A DNA stretch of 64,000 bases from Lasiodiplodia sp. COLG20 (GCA_009801085.1 VNWV01000003.1:992001-1056000); one strand, 5' to 3'; shown: positions 34,051-45,644, numbered from the stretch's first letter. Notes: a model not told the origin generated them from the letters alone. Translations and numbers: made by a program.

Positions 34051-34295
34051 ATGTCATGTAGATTGAATGCGATAAATTCATTATCGAAATATGTGCAACC
34101 TAGATTAAATGGCAATAGCTTTATTGGGAGACCAAATGTGGCCTTGCAGCAAGGACATGTATCCGTGCCCTTGGTTACCGTTTCCGAATACAGAATGTGG
34201 TACGGCAAATGTCTTAATTGGTACTAAGCAACAGGTAGGATAAGCTAGACCAGCCCTAGACCCAACTCCGGGAAGAACAAAGTAATTGGTATCAC

Positions 34296-35288
34296 TCAAA
34301 GGCCAAGGACCATCCCTAGCACGGAAAAAAAGGCAATCATAAACCCGGACGGCGGCATATCGAGCTTCTCAGCTGCAGACGCCGAAGTAGCAGCGGCGGC
34401 GGCCGAGGATGACGCTGCAGCCGGACCGTAGCCGTCATCGCAGCCACTCTGACAGCCTTGTTGGCAGTGGTCGGTGGTGTTTCCACAAAATCTGCAAGCC
34501 AAGCGTAAGCAATTAGGGATCCCGATCCCACGCCAAAAGACAATAAAGGTTACTTACCCCCCACTGCTGCAACAGCCCCCGTAGTTGTACACACCATAAA
34601 TGGCAAATGCGTCAGCACTGGCGCTGGTATCGCAGATGGCGTTGTTGAAGGCCGAGCCGCACTTGCCGTCGCAGCGCGGACTGGTCCCGCTGTCGGCCCA
34701 GCTGCAGTGCGGGAAATCGAGCGTCGGGTCGTTCGACTGGCACTTGCCGTAGTCCTCTTGGCAGTCCGGCTTGCTGCAGTAATCGTCGCCCGTGCCACAA
34801 TAGCCGTCTTTGCTGTTTCGCGGAGAAAAAAAACATGGCTTGATTAGGACCGCTCTGGATTGAAGGATTGCATCGCACAAGGCGGGAACTTACCTGCAGC
34901 ATGGAGAGGTGCCGTTTGTGAGACACATTCGTCCGTTTCCAATGCCGCACGAACCGTCGGTGGTGAATGGAAATTCGTTTTCAGGACTCGTTGCGTTTGT
35001 CGAATTGGATGTGCTTGAGGGAATGGTTCCGCTGGAAGTCCTCGTGGAATTGACTGCCAATGTTGCGCTCGCCGAAGCCGATGCCGAGGCGGATGCTGAA
35101 GCTGTGCCTTCAGAACTGGTTATGAAGGTCAAGGTTGTGCTCGAAGTTGCAGTGCTATCTGCTGCACTGCTTTCGGCTGCACTGCTTGCGGCTGCAGTGC
35201 TTGCGGCTGCAGTGGCTTCGCTTGTGGTGGTTTGAGCTGCGACGCCGAGCGCCAGCAGCAGCGTTTGGAAAAACACAGAAACGAGCAT
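34296..35288 (-). CDS. GPI-type surface protein with two hevein-like chitin-binding modules, 281 aa
   Basis: Three exons: 35288-34894, 34812-34558 and 34491-34296 (introns of 81 and 66 nt, both phase 2). Signal peptide MLVSVFFQTLLLALGVAAQ. Residues 20-95 are a Ser/Thr/Ala stretch built from short repeats, including alternating Ser-Ala, which is probably an O-glycosylated stalk. Two Cys-rich modules follow the ChtBD1 spacing: first CGIGNGRMC..PCCSKDGYCGTGDDYC..DCQ, second KCGS..GGCCSSGGFCGNTTDHCQQGC. Introns split each module at the CCS/G step. The tail EKLDMPPSGFMIAFFSVLGMVLGL after an Ala/Ser patch fits a GPI-attachment signal. It likely sits on the plasma membrane or wall, binding chitin and perhaps shielding it. 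Convergent with the Cys-rich membrane protein gene (245 bp apart). Confidence 0.82.
35155..35222. repeat. In-frame 15-bp tandem repeats in the GPI-protein stalk
   Basis: Imperfect 15-bp units based on ..GGCTGCA(C/G)TGCTT(G/T)C.. occur about four times between 35155 and 35222. They encode the repeated Ser/Thr/Ala-Ala-Ala motif of the stalk. Unit length is a multiple of three, so copy changes keep frame. Confidence 0.65.
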
Positions 35289-35370
35289 TTTCGTTCGTTC
35301 CGAAAATCAAAGAAAGTCGTGATTTACCGGCAGAGCCGAAATGAAAATATGTCGCGATCGAATGCACCAA

Positions 35371-35380
35371 CACTTATATA
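35371..35380 (-). promoter_or_regulatory. TATA-like site of the GPI-protein gene
   Basis: TATATAAGTG on the minus strand, 83 nt upstream of the ATG at 35288. The position fits a core promoter. Confidence 0.45.
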
Positions 35381-35962
35381 ACGTGAGGCTGCTGCCTCGA
35401 CCAACACGGGCGCTCGATACTAGCCCAATATTGGCCCCACGCCCCGAACGCCAATACGGAATATGTTGGAAGATCAGCTGCAGCTCCGTCGCTGACACTG
35501 CATACCCGACGATCCTGCACGCTCTCAGCCTTGTCAAAAGCAACGTCACCACGAGCCATTTCAGCCCCTCACTTGCTGATCCAACGGAAATACCCCGCCG
35601 TCCGGCCTAAAGATCGAGGAACACGAGGGCAAAGGTCCGGATCACCGTTGATCCGCAGGCTTAGCCCCAGCCCTGCATCTAAGCTGATCTGTCTTAATAT
35701 TCAGCTATTAGCGTCTACCATTTTTTTTATTCTCTATATTGAATTGCAAAATCTGTTTGTGGCAATACGAGTCCCTTATTGTGGCTCGCGTCTAGATTTT
35801 CAGGTCCTCGTAAACCTATTTATTGCTCCCTTCTAGATAAGCAATGATGTGTCTCAGTAGTAAATGAGCTGAAAGACATCTTTTTAGCAGGTAAAAATAG
35901 AGATTCAACCCACGTTCTACTAAGACATGGCGCATCCATCCTTGGTTTCGATACGCGCGCAG
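35381..35962. other. Intergenic region, partly AT-rich
   Basis: About 580 bp between the GPI-protein gene start and the kexin-like gene 3' end, both on the minus strand. The part 35690-35900 is AT-rich. No gene or RNA supported. Confidence 0.45.
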
Positions 35963-38155
35963 TTACAACCGTTCTCCCCCAGCTCCTCCTCCTTCCTCTT
36001 CCTCTTCATCATCTTCAGCAAGAAGTTCAAACCACTCATCAGTCCGACAGTTTGAGATGCGAAATTTTACATACAGACGGAAAGCTACAATACAACTGCA
36101 GACAACTGAAATAGCGAAAGCGATGAAAATCCAGAAGTTTGTACTGTATTGACTCAAGATTGCGATGGCGACCGGAGGATTGTGATCTGCCAACGGGTCT
36201 TGCGTAGGCTCTGAGCCAACACTTGAACTTGGCGATGGGAGCACAGTGTCGTTTTCTTCGCCAGTATCGTCGGCACCAGGTAAAGGGAAGGAATCCTTCC
36301 GGGAAGGGTCGATAGACTCGCCCCAGAGGTGTAACTTCCAATCGGTAAACACGCCCTCGTGCTTGTTTAGGTTTCCGTCTTTAACGGAGATAGTCCAGCT
36401 GCCAATGCCATTCTCTCCCCAGTGCGCAACTGACATGAACATCCAATCACTATAACCCTCGTGGGCATTGTCTTTGGGACGAGACGTCGAAAGCTGGCTG
36501 AAAATGCCGGAGGGACTGCGTAACACAACGCTCAAGTCGCCGCGGCGGCTGTGGTTGACGTTAATAGTAACGGTGACGTGCTCAATCCGCTCAAGGTTCG
36601 CCTCTTCTAGATGAGCTTGGGTGACTTCGATGCTGCTGTTTAAACCATCTTCGCCCTGTGGGATTGGCTGGTTGACCTGTATAAGAGGGGAGAAATACCA
36701 AGCTTGTGGTTTAACGATCTGCCAAGTTTTCGCGGCCTGAACGAATGAATACGCATCGAGCTTGCCATAGCCGAATTGATGGCTAAATCTCTTTCCGTAC
36801 GGAGTGTCCTGCCAACCTTCATCGCTATCAATTAGATTAGGCCGCTGCAAAGGTTGTTGCTTCAGAGGGATTGCCGTGAGGACGGTAAGCCATTGCATAT
36901 CGCGCCAAGTCAGATCGGGACGAACTTGGAGCGCGAGAGCGAATATTGCTGCCGCGAGAGGTGCAGCAGCAGAAGTACCTCCGTGCGAGTTGGTGCACTT
37001 TGAGCCCCCCACGTCTGTGGTGTAAATTGCATCATATGGGCCGTCACTGCTGTAGGTAACTGCAAGCTGCGCAGAACACCTCTCCGAGTAGGATGGGTGG
37101 AGGCCATTCCTGGTAATCGCGCCAATTGTGATGCTGTAAATAGTGTTTGCGTAACCATCAAAATTGCAGTCATCGCCGTGGGCAGCGCCATTCCCAGTGG
37201 CGAAGACGTATACAGCACCTCTACCCTGCCGTCCCCTCTGCACGCCATTGATCAAAGCCCTTTGTACGAGAATACTGGGAGCTCCCATAGAAGCACCATT
37301 GTCGAGGGGCCCCCAAGAGCAAGAGTATATCTGATTCTCGTCCATGGCGTGGTTCATCGCAAGAGCAGCGTCCGCATCAGAGATGTCTCCGGAAAGGATT
37401 CGTATGCCAGATATTCGCGCCTCATAAGCAACGCCAATCCCGCATGCGCTGTTCCTGGCTGCCGCAACTTCTCCAGCACAACGCGTACCGTGCGTATCCT
37501 GTGCAAGCCTGGGCTTCGGATCTTGAACATGATCATTGAAATCATATGAGCCAGCTCGGAAATAGTTGTCCTTCAAATCATCACTGCCCAGATCCAACCC
37601 ATCGTCGACAATGCTTACTGTCGAACCATTTCCTGTAATGCCTTCCTTCCAGAGGCCAGTCACATTGACGTCGTTCCCATCGCCCCGAATACTTAATAGG
37701 TGCCATTGCGCGGTGAACAGAGGGTCGTGGATGTCCAGTGTCTCGATAATTTCGTCCTGCCGCTTCCGAGCGGTAGATGGGGCGTCGGTCGGATCGTCTG
37801 GAAGCACCACGGGAGTTCTCTTAAAAAGATGCCGACGTGCGATTTGCTTTTAGCTGAACTTTACACCGTCTAAGCTACCAAGCGCGTGAGCGTCCCTTTT
37901 TAGCTTTCTTGCTTTCATGATATCTTCCACGACATCGGTCTCCTGCTTCCTTGAGCAGAAGAGATGGTAGCCTTCCATGGAAGGGAAACGACCTTCGTAA
38001 TCGAAGCCAAGCCCCGTAGCAACATTTAACGGCTTGACAGTTATGTCAATTTGGAGGGTGTAGTAGTCGTATAAATCGTAGTATCGTGGGCTAAGAACCT
38101 GGGAGACACTGAGCGCAGCAGCGAATAGTAACGCGAGAAGAAAACAAGCTCGCAT
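35963..38155 (-). CDS. Kexin-like proprotein convertase with an in-frame TAA or a cryptic intron in the prodomain
   Basis: One frame of 731 codons from ATG 38155 to 35963, broken only by TAA at 37852-37850 (codon 102). Signal peptide MRACFLLALLFAAALSVSQ and a prodomain (TGLGFDYEGRF, DIMKARKLKRD, LDGVKFS) lead to the subtilisin-type domain: VSIVDDGLDL (Asp), DTHGTRCAGEVAA (His), CSWGPLDNGASM, FATGNGAAHGDDC (oxyanion Asn) and GGTSAAAP (Ser). A P domain follows, then an acidic/Ser-rich linker, a transmembrane helix (FWIFIAFAISVVCSCIVAF) and an acidic cytosolic tail, as in Kex2-type enzymes that cut after KR/RR in the late Golgi. The stop falls where relatives have a Gln before KQ, so a CAA-to-TAA change is possible. 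Alternatively a 45-nt intron (GTAAAG..TTTAAG, 37865-37821) would remove the stop in frame, but also the likely autoprocessing site FKR. Catalytic part intact; expression status uncertain. Confidence 0.75.
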
Positions 38156-38724
38156 GATTGCAAGTCGAAAGGTCCACCTGGTAGATCTGACATGTAGAGA
38201 AGGGGTGGATAGGTTGACGTGGAAGAGATTAGGCCGGGGCCACGCTCGCGTACGGAAATAGAGCTTGAGACGTAGGGGCTCAATCGCACGGACTTGGATG
38301 ACACGGGCCTTCCTATTGGCCCTGATTAGATGTTTCGTAACAAATTTCCACGGATTCCGCGGAGCCGACTAGATTAGGGCATCACGGAAGGTTAGTTCTA
38401 CATATTGCAGCATATGGAAAACCTGCCTGACCCAACGCACAGCAGATAATCAGCCAGCTCCGCTCGCAATCCATGCCCCACATTAATGACTCACGCTAGT
38501 TTAGTACTTTAACGTTTAAAACTAGCGATGTTTGCTGCATAGAAGAATCATCAGAGCCTGGCTCGTGCGAGAGGCTTCACATGCACAGGCGCATGTATAA
38601 AAGCTTCGATATGCTCCATATGATAGTCACCTCATAGCATTCTATTTCCTGACTACCGGCCCTAGCCTTGTTTTCCTGCGCCACATCGCTTTCCGTAAGC
38701 ATTCCTCGAATTAATCCCGATGAT
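38156..38724. other. Intergenic region upstream of the kexin-like gene
   Basis: About 570 bp with no supported gene. It holds the kexin promoter and grades into the decayed hydrolase on the right. Confidence 0.4.
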
Positions 38725-39781
38725 CTCTCCCGCTTCTCCAACTTCTCTATCTTCAGCACTATCTACAAGATAGTGCCCAATCGAACCGATATCCTTACCT
38801 AAGCATCTCTGAGAATCCTTTAATACCTCACTGCAGGTCCAGCAGCCTGATCTGATCCTGCTTCGCTGCCATGGCGGTGGCCTCATACTTGGGTGTAACC
38901 TGTTTCCGGACTTTTTCTCACCATGGCTGCTTGAGCTAGCGGAGCGCCATTGTGCTATCATCGTGACGCCTAGTCATGGCCTTCTCCCTGAGGCTAGCAT
39001 GGACGATGTTCTCGCTAAGATCGAGGACCAGTACATTTTGCTCTTCTATCAAAGCCCCAATCATTGAAGAACGCATACCTACGCCATTACTGTGGGCTGA
39101 TGTGAACAATAGCTGGAACTGGCTCCATACTACCCTCTAAGCCGTTCTTTAAACTTAGACTTCCGCTAACGTTTTCGTTGACGGCGACACCAACAGCATC
39201 CTCACTACTGACGGCAGTGCCGGTGGCTGCATCTCGTTGATGCTTGGCCTCACCCACCCAACCGCCATCTGCACCGTGATGGCTGAGTGCCGTTGACTGA
39301 CCTAGCTGATTTCTGCATCCAGCAACCAAACAAGCAGCCTATATTCGGGCTACCCCACCTGCCCGCCGCCATCATTGTGGAGCACTGCGAGCGGGTTGCG
39401 AAGGGCGAGTTACCGCCTGTTGTGTCAGCCGACCCACGAGGAGAGAATGAAAATCTAAAATTGATGCTCGCATGCGCGCAAAACGGGATGAAGAAGGAGC
39501 TTTTCCCGGTCCGTGTGGAGGGGAAGAGTCATTCGTTTCCAAGGGACAGAATCGGGGCTGGGGAGCGGTTTCTCCGTGGTGGTGTTTCCGTGTGTCATGG
39601 CCAAGACGACTCAGTCATGCCAGTGCAGGGTGGCATTGAGTTTAAAGAGGTAGTTGAGAAGGTGAATCTTGGTCTGAAGCTTGATCTGGCAAGTGAGGAC
39701 GGAGATCATAGGTTGGCGGGGAGTGCGAAGCTTGATAGCAAATGGTTGGCGGACGAATTGCATCTGGCGGTGGAGGCGTAG
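38725..39781 (+). pseudogene. Decayed alpha/beta hydrolase
   Basis: Translated in pieces, the plus strand gives the ordered landmarks of a fungal alpha/beta hydrolase. FSIFSTIYKIVPNRTDILT is near 38740-38797. DLILLRCHGGGLILG lies near 38850-38890 with the HGGG oxyanion motif, followed by FPDFFSPWLLELAERHCAIIV. The segment near 39180-39290 contains DGSAGGCISLMLGLTHP (nucleophile elbow GxSxGG). 39287-39781 gives KQPIFGLPHLPAAII, SADPRGENE, SVCHGQDDSVMPVQGG (acid) and EDGDHRLAG (His region), ending SKWLADELHLAVEA. Frame changes and stops (for example TAA after DILT near 38798, a stop near 39063, a frame change near 39290) separate them. The catalytic Ser, Asp and His neighbourhoods survive, so decay is fairly recent. 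No function is expected. Confidence 0.72.
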
Positions 39782-40889
39782 TTGGCTTAGGCTTCTGAGG
39801 GGGGACCGTAGATCGGCATAGTAATCGTCTTATTGAAGCTTCTCTAGGTTCCAGAGCAGGTTTTTGAACATTTGCTCCACCTTATCTGTAGAGGAGGAAT
39901 AAGGAGCGGTAGGTCTTGACCTGCCTCTGTGTAAGGAACGTGCAGTCACTCTTTGATGTGATATTGAAGTGATTGGAATTTGTTTTGAGATAAATAAGAG
40001 ATCCTCTCAGAATATAGTTCGGTCTGTGCCTAACTCTCGCACAGGCTTTAAGAGAAGTCGAAAATCATATATTATTTTTGGCTTGATTGAGCCCAGCATG
40101 TTGTCCTATTTCTTGTGTCACAATATTTTGCTTAGAACAATCTGATAAATGGATATTCCGTGCGTTTGTGGATGGTTTACGTCTACTGAGTACCAACTTC
40201 CGCGCGGTTGTGGAGTGTTTTCGTTAGGCTCTCAATCTGCTCTCAAACTCTCGTGCATTTGATGGTAATAGGTTGATCCTGCTCGCTGGTTACGTCCAGG
40301 AGATCGACGATATCATTAAGAATAAAGGGCTCGATAATTGGTGCGGTCGATCCGGCGGGGCCCAACTTGATCGATCCGGCGCATCCGGGATGCGTCCTTC
40401 TCCACCCGCACCTTGCTTAGTCAATGCCGGAGGCATCGCAACCAGCTCTATTCATCTCGAGAGCTGAAAGCCGATATTTCTAAAGATTCAACATTGGCTC
40501 TTCCGAATTAGTAGAAGAGTCCTTTGTTTCTCAACTGCTAGGTGTTAAGCCCGAGTTGTCTCAAAATGAAGGAATAATGAATAAGCTAATAACCTTGTCC
40601 AATAACACAGAACGGAGGTAATAAATCGAGAAGAAGGCGTATTGTTACTTTCAGGCAGCACGTCAGTGCTGTTAGCGCTAAACCTTAAATAGGTAACAGC
40701 CGAGGCAACCCTTTTTTGATTACTCGTCGCTCTACAATAAGACTTCTCCACATCAACATCCGGCAACTTCTGCTGAAAATTTTGCAAGACGTAATATCGT
40801 AACGATAACGCCCTGTGTCTTACCTGCTTTAGGGATAAAAAAAACCGCTACACCTATTAGGCTCGCTCCGAAACCACCAGTGGGCCATC
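39782..40889. other. AT-rich intergenic region
   Basis: About 1.1 kb, AT-rich from 39950 to 40270 and from 40480 to 40860, with no supported gene. A short direct repeat, GATCGATCCGGCG, flanks GGGCCCAACTT near 40346-40381. An A-run at 40837-40845 lies upstream of the bZIP gene. Confidence 0.45.
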
Positions 40890-42756
40890 ATGATGCTTCA
40901 CACTACAGCCCGCCCTTTTGCCGAAGCAGAAGCGACAACCATGGCCAAGAAACGGAAGGGAAGACCGCGAAAAGACGATCAATGTGCCACAGATATCGAG
41001 GTTAGTCATTTGTACTCAATCGATCTGGCCGGAGTTCCGGGTGCTGAGGCCAAGACCGCTCGGTATGCGTGTAATTATGCAGCGTTCCGCATGTCTATCA
41101 GTCCTGTGCCTCAACTTGTCATATCAATCTGCTTCAATCTGCTAGCTTGCGTGAAGAAGAGCTCTAGCTAACTATTTACTCAACAGCGCCGTCGCACGCA
41201 GATCCGACATGCTCAACGGACATACCGACAGAAAAAGGAGGACACCATTACCACGTTGCAGAAGAAGGTGGAGAAACTACAAATCATCATCGATGCCATG
41301 AGCGACTCTCTCACACGCTTCAACACCCACGTAGCTGCCTCACACACCCCTGATCTCTCGCCCCAGATGGAATCAGGACTCAAGCAGATGACTTTCAAGA
41401 TTGCAGAACTACAACAGACAGCAGCGGTTGCAAGGAGGGAATCCTCAGAAGATAGCTCTCATACTCCCACAACTTCTCGACTTTCCTCTGAAGGCGTCGA
41501 ACTTCTTACCATAAGGCCAAGACGAAGCCAAGAAGTCCTCATCAGTCCAACACCATCGACCCAACACACACCAACAGCGGGTCAAACGGACGACGACGAC
41601 ATCCACCAGGACCTTCCATTCGGCTACCGCATATCCTACGAGCCCACCACCACCACAAGCCACGACCACGACATCACCACCACCGCAGCCGATTCCACCC
41701 TCCTCCCTACCACCACCCTCCAACCGCTCCTCCCCCCATCACCATTAACAACCCTCACCCCGCAACCCCCCTACACCTACTCCTTCCACGAAATCACTTT
41801 CGCCCACCAACTCGAGCGCGCCTGCCTCGAACGCGGCATCTACGTCCTCGCCAACGTGCACCTCGAGCCCGCCGCCTACCGCCGCGCCTTCCGCATCAGC
41901 CGCCACTTCGCCAGCCCCGAGCTCATGCTGCGCCGGCTCAAGAAGTGGCTGCAGCAATCCGTGATAAAGCCGTACGGCGACGCCCGGCTGAACTTGGGTG
42001 GCGCGGGATTGCATTATGCGGCGCCGCCGTGCGACGGTGGTGGCGGCGGCGGGTTGCGGGCGGGGGAGGATTATCGGAAGAGCGCGCGGGCGAGGCTGGT
42101 TGCTATGGGGCTGCCGATTACGGCGGAGGTGGAGGCGGATTTGAGGTTTTATGAGGGGGTGTGGTTTGATATGCGGGATGTGGAGGCGTATTTGGCGGAG
42201 TTAGGGATTCGGATCGAGCCGTATGCGTCGGTGGTTGAGGCCAGGGCGGAGACGTTGCGGGGGCTTTGGGAGGATGTGGGTGAGTTGGAGCAAGGCCGTC
42301 ATGGAAATGTTGGTAAGATGCTTGACCGGTTTCCAGCCGGCTGGAATGCTTCGCGATCCGAGCAGAGATCGAGTGCGCCGGATAGCTCTGCAGGTTCTTT
42401 GAACGCCACTGCAGATGTCAACGCCTACATGACGGATGAAATCAGCACGGAGGAATGGGAGCGATTCTGCAACTCTACCATCCCGTGGCTGAGCGATGTG
42501 GTGTTGGGGGAGGCTCCAGCCAATGGCGCCGGACGTAACAAGGACATTGTGCAGAGGCTGGGGGAGCGGATTGCGATTGATGTGCAAAGACTTGCGAATG
42601 GTATGGTTACCTGCCCCCTATCTGCTATCTAATTATGATACTAATCTCTATACACCAGAACTAATCAGGCGCACCGTGTGTATTGGAAGGGGGCCCGGTA
42701 TCCGCCGGGAGGACGTTAACAAAGCGGTCTGTGCTGCTGCAATTATAGATGTTTAA
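40890..42756 (+). CDS. Fungal bZIP transcription factor, 540 aa
   Basis: Three exons: 40890-41000, 41187-42600 and 42659-42756. Intron 1 (186 nt, GTTAGT..CAACAG) and intron 2 (58 nt) keep frame. The basic region is split by intron 1: exon 1 ends KKRKGRPRKDDQCATDIE and exon 2 opens RRRTQIRHAQRTYRQKKED. The AQRTYRQKKE core is the DNA-contact signature of fungal Yap-like bZIPs, followed by a short coiled coil (TLQKKVEKLQIIIDAM). The middle is Ser/Thr/His-rich and disordered. The C-terminal 250 residues (YSFHEITFAHQLERACLERG, ASPELMLRRLKKWLQQS, GVWFDMRDVEAYLAELGI) form a conserved helical region found in fungal bZIPs near stress or metabolite genes. Exon 3 adds LIRRTVCIGRGPGIRREDV. It ends 56 bp from the convergent HET gene. 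A local regulatory role for the NRPS-like gene is inference. Confidence 0.85.
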
Positions 42757-42812
42757 TGGGCGAAAATTCTATATTCAAATCATTCAGACTCTGTTCCTTA
42801 TTTTATTACCTT

Positions 42813-45079
42813 CTATACAAGTCGTATTGTCGCAGTGGTAAATGAACTCAGCCAATCGGCCTGTCCCGGTATGCTTCGCGCCTCGAAAACCCCAATCCGA
42901 CAATACTCTCCGTCACCCACATTTCTCAAAATTAACCCCCCAAATCTGTGCAACTGTAAAAGCCGCACTGGGACTTCTTCCCTGATCTTCAATGCCGTGT
43001 ACGTTTGCCTCCTCCCATCGGGGAGAAAAAGCTCTCTTTGTTCTGTTTCGTCTAGAATAGTAGTGTCTAGGTCCCCAATGAAACCCAAGCGGTGTGGAAC
43101 AATATAGAAATCTGCGCCATTGATACGCCGTCCCATCACACTTTTTGCAGGACCTTTCAAGAGGATAGCTGCCTTGTTGATGAACCCGAAGATCTGACGA
43201 GGCTTTCGGAGGTCGAACTGCGCATCCAACACCTGTACACACGGTGTTGGGCATACGAAATGCTTGAACTTATACTGCATCTCCCAAATGATAGGTACCT
43301 CAACTGAAGACCACGTAAATGAAGGGCGGCGTATTGCCTCGTCCTCGGTGTCGATTACGAGCTTTTGTCCGCTTGAGATCCTCCATATCAGCTCCCACGC
43401 CGCTCCTCTCTCAGTATGCTCTGCGGAGTGCCATATTCCGGCAAGATACGTCATCTCGGGTGCTGCAGCCTTCATTTTGGCCGCAATACCAGATATGGCG
43501 CGTAGCTTGTCAGCCGAATGGGTGAGAGTCCGGGCGGTGTAATCTTCCACAACAATTCGCCAGACGCGAAGCATGTCGGATATGTCATCTGCCGTCCGCT
43601 GTTGGACGATTTCTGTCGTGGCACCGGCAGTAAATACATTATCTGGGAGGCGTCCGATGCCCTTCTCAATGAAGCCGGAAGTGTTCACTTCTGGTGTTCT
43701 AACGCCGGTTTGGCACATCCACATGAGTTGGGTGGATGTGTACACCAACATGCGTGGGCTCAAAAGGCGCTCTTCTAGTGTCTTGCAAAAGTTAGTAAGA
43801 AACTTCATGTTTCATACCTTCCATCCCGGCTTACCCATGCTCTGCTGTTGACAGCCTTAGCCATGAAATCATACTCCTTCCAGGGTTGCAGCAAAAGACT
43901 CCCTATACGACCATCTCTGCATACCCAAGGCAACTTGAATGCGGGTGGTGCCCGCTCTGGCGTCATCCTACTCTCGAACTGAGCTCGCGTAGACCTTCTT
44001 GGCTGAAGGAAGCCTGAGTTGCAACTTGGCGCATTGGCCGCAATGATGGTCGCGTATGCGTTAGCAAAATAGTTCTGTAGGCGTCCGATCTCTCGATCTT
44101 TATCCTCTCGGCTATCTTGGATGATGCATAGAACATCCACCCATAAATACCGTATCCCGACCCGCCTTGTGACCTCTACAGCGTCGAGAATCGTCTTTGG
44201 TAGCTGGTCCTCTGGTAAGCCCTTATCCCTGAATATCCGTATATTCTCCATCTTCGTCATGACTGGCTGGTTCGGCTGCCCCCAGCAGTAACTCAATGCA
44301 ACATACCTCCCCGTCCCACCCTGCCCCTCCGCGCAGTCCCTCATCCACACCCCTACCTGCAACATCGCCTCCTCCGACATCACATCTGCTATCGGCGGCC
44401 TTGACAGGATATCCTCCGCCGCCGAATCGTCCAGCTCCGCCGCGACGGCGAATCGCTCGAGCCGCGCAGGCTCCCACGCCACCGAGTCCGCACTCCACGC
44501 ACTCGGCCGCTCCGCCGGCTGCAGCAAGGAGACCTCGAGCACGTTGAACGCGTGCCTATCTGTCAACCAGCTCCCCGGGCCCGCGACGGCCCGGAAGCCG
44601 AGCTGGATACGCCCACAGAACGGCAGCGCCCACAGCGACCGGAAAAGCTCGTCGTGGTCGCTGATGAGGTGGTCGAGAATGACGCGGCACAGCGGACACC
44701 CGGCGTGCGCGGCGCGCTGGATGCGCCGCTTCGAGGTCGTGATCACGTGGCCCCATTCGGAGGTAATGGCTTGGGCGGAAGTGGGGGCTGTGCCGAAGGC
44801 AGCGCAGAGGCGGCAGAGGAGGAGAGAAGACGAGGGGAGGGCGGGGGGCACGGCGTAGCCTTCGCTGAGGAGGCAGCGCGAGCGGCCGTGGCGGTGGGGG
44901 CGGGTACAGGCGCAGAATTCAAGGCTGCGAGAGACTCGGTATTGGTGGTGGGCGATGCGCAGGATGGAGTGGAGGTTGGTGAGGATAAACCACGGTCCGG
45001 AATTTTTGAGGCCGCAGATTATGCAGGGGCAGAAGTCTGGGGATGGGGGGCGGGGAGTGAACCAGTGCGGATATCCCAA
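42813..45079 (-). CDS. HET-domain protein (heterokaryon incompatibility family), about 737 aa, start unresolved
   Basis: Exon 1 runs from at least 45079 to 43835 and exon 2 from 43781 to 42813, joined across a 53-nt intron (GTAAGC..TGCAAG) to give SRAWTLEERLLSPR, a signature of these proteins. The HET domain is clear: YVALSYCWGQPNQPV, LPKTILDAVEVTRRVGIRYLWVDVLCIIQDS and YANAT-like FANAYATIIAANA. An upstream CPLCRVI segment may bind metal. HET proteins trigger cell death on non-self fusion. No ATG opens the frame: 45079 is a TTG. Further upstream the same frame contains TAG at 45106-45104 and, beyond it, an ATG near 45202. So the true first exon is missing from this model or lies behind an intron I cannot place. 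The C-terminal 300 residues are variable, as usual for the family. Confidence 0.8.
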
Positions 45080-45106
45080 GGAGCTTGTAGGTGAAGGGGT
45101 AGTCTA

Positions 45107-45644
45107 GGAGGCTGTTATCCGGTTGTGGAGGGGCGTGGCATGTGCTGCATCTCTGTAGGGGTTATGTGAACCGATGTTGGCTCTGCCTCGCGTTTGCATA
45201 TGAAGAGGGAGCCTGGAAGAGCTGGCCGCCAGTTTATTTTAAGATATTGGCAATGGGGGCCGAAACGGCCACGACTTAGTGGCTACGTGAAGTCTAAACC
45301 CGCGCGTCAGCTTCGTAACCGCAGCCAGCGATGATACGCGAGAAAGTCGCCAGTTGCGCCAGTCACCCAGTTATAAGGAGAGCAACAGCCATTTGTGTCA
45401 CGCAATGCGGGGCGACCCATCAGAATCAACATGTGGTTTAGAGAATATCATGCACTTAAAAACCAGAAGTTGAAAGCGTAGAGTGTTGTTGTTCGAAATC
45501 ATTTAGGAAAAGTACCTTTATATCCTTGCTCCCGCTAACGAGACCTCTACTAGCAAGCAAAGCAGCCGCTGGTTGCCTTGCCTTCCTTGGGAATCTTAGA
45601 ATCGCCATCTATCTACCTGTTTTCCACCACCACAGTAGACCCAT
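45107..45644. other. Short intergenic region
   Basis: About 540 bp between the HET gene start and the 3' end of the NRPS-like gene, both on the minus strand. The HET promoter or first exon should lie here. Nothing else recognised. Confidence 0.4.

Noticed and set aside
35880..35960. tRNA-like segment (GGGTTGAATCT on the minus strand)
   Set aside because: Resembles a B box only; no A box or cloverleaf stems at the right distance.
40346..40381. Short GATCGATCCGGCG direct repeat as a mobile-element end
   Set aside because: Only 13 bp, closely spaced, with no terminal inverted repeats, target duplication or transposase remnant nearby.
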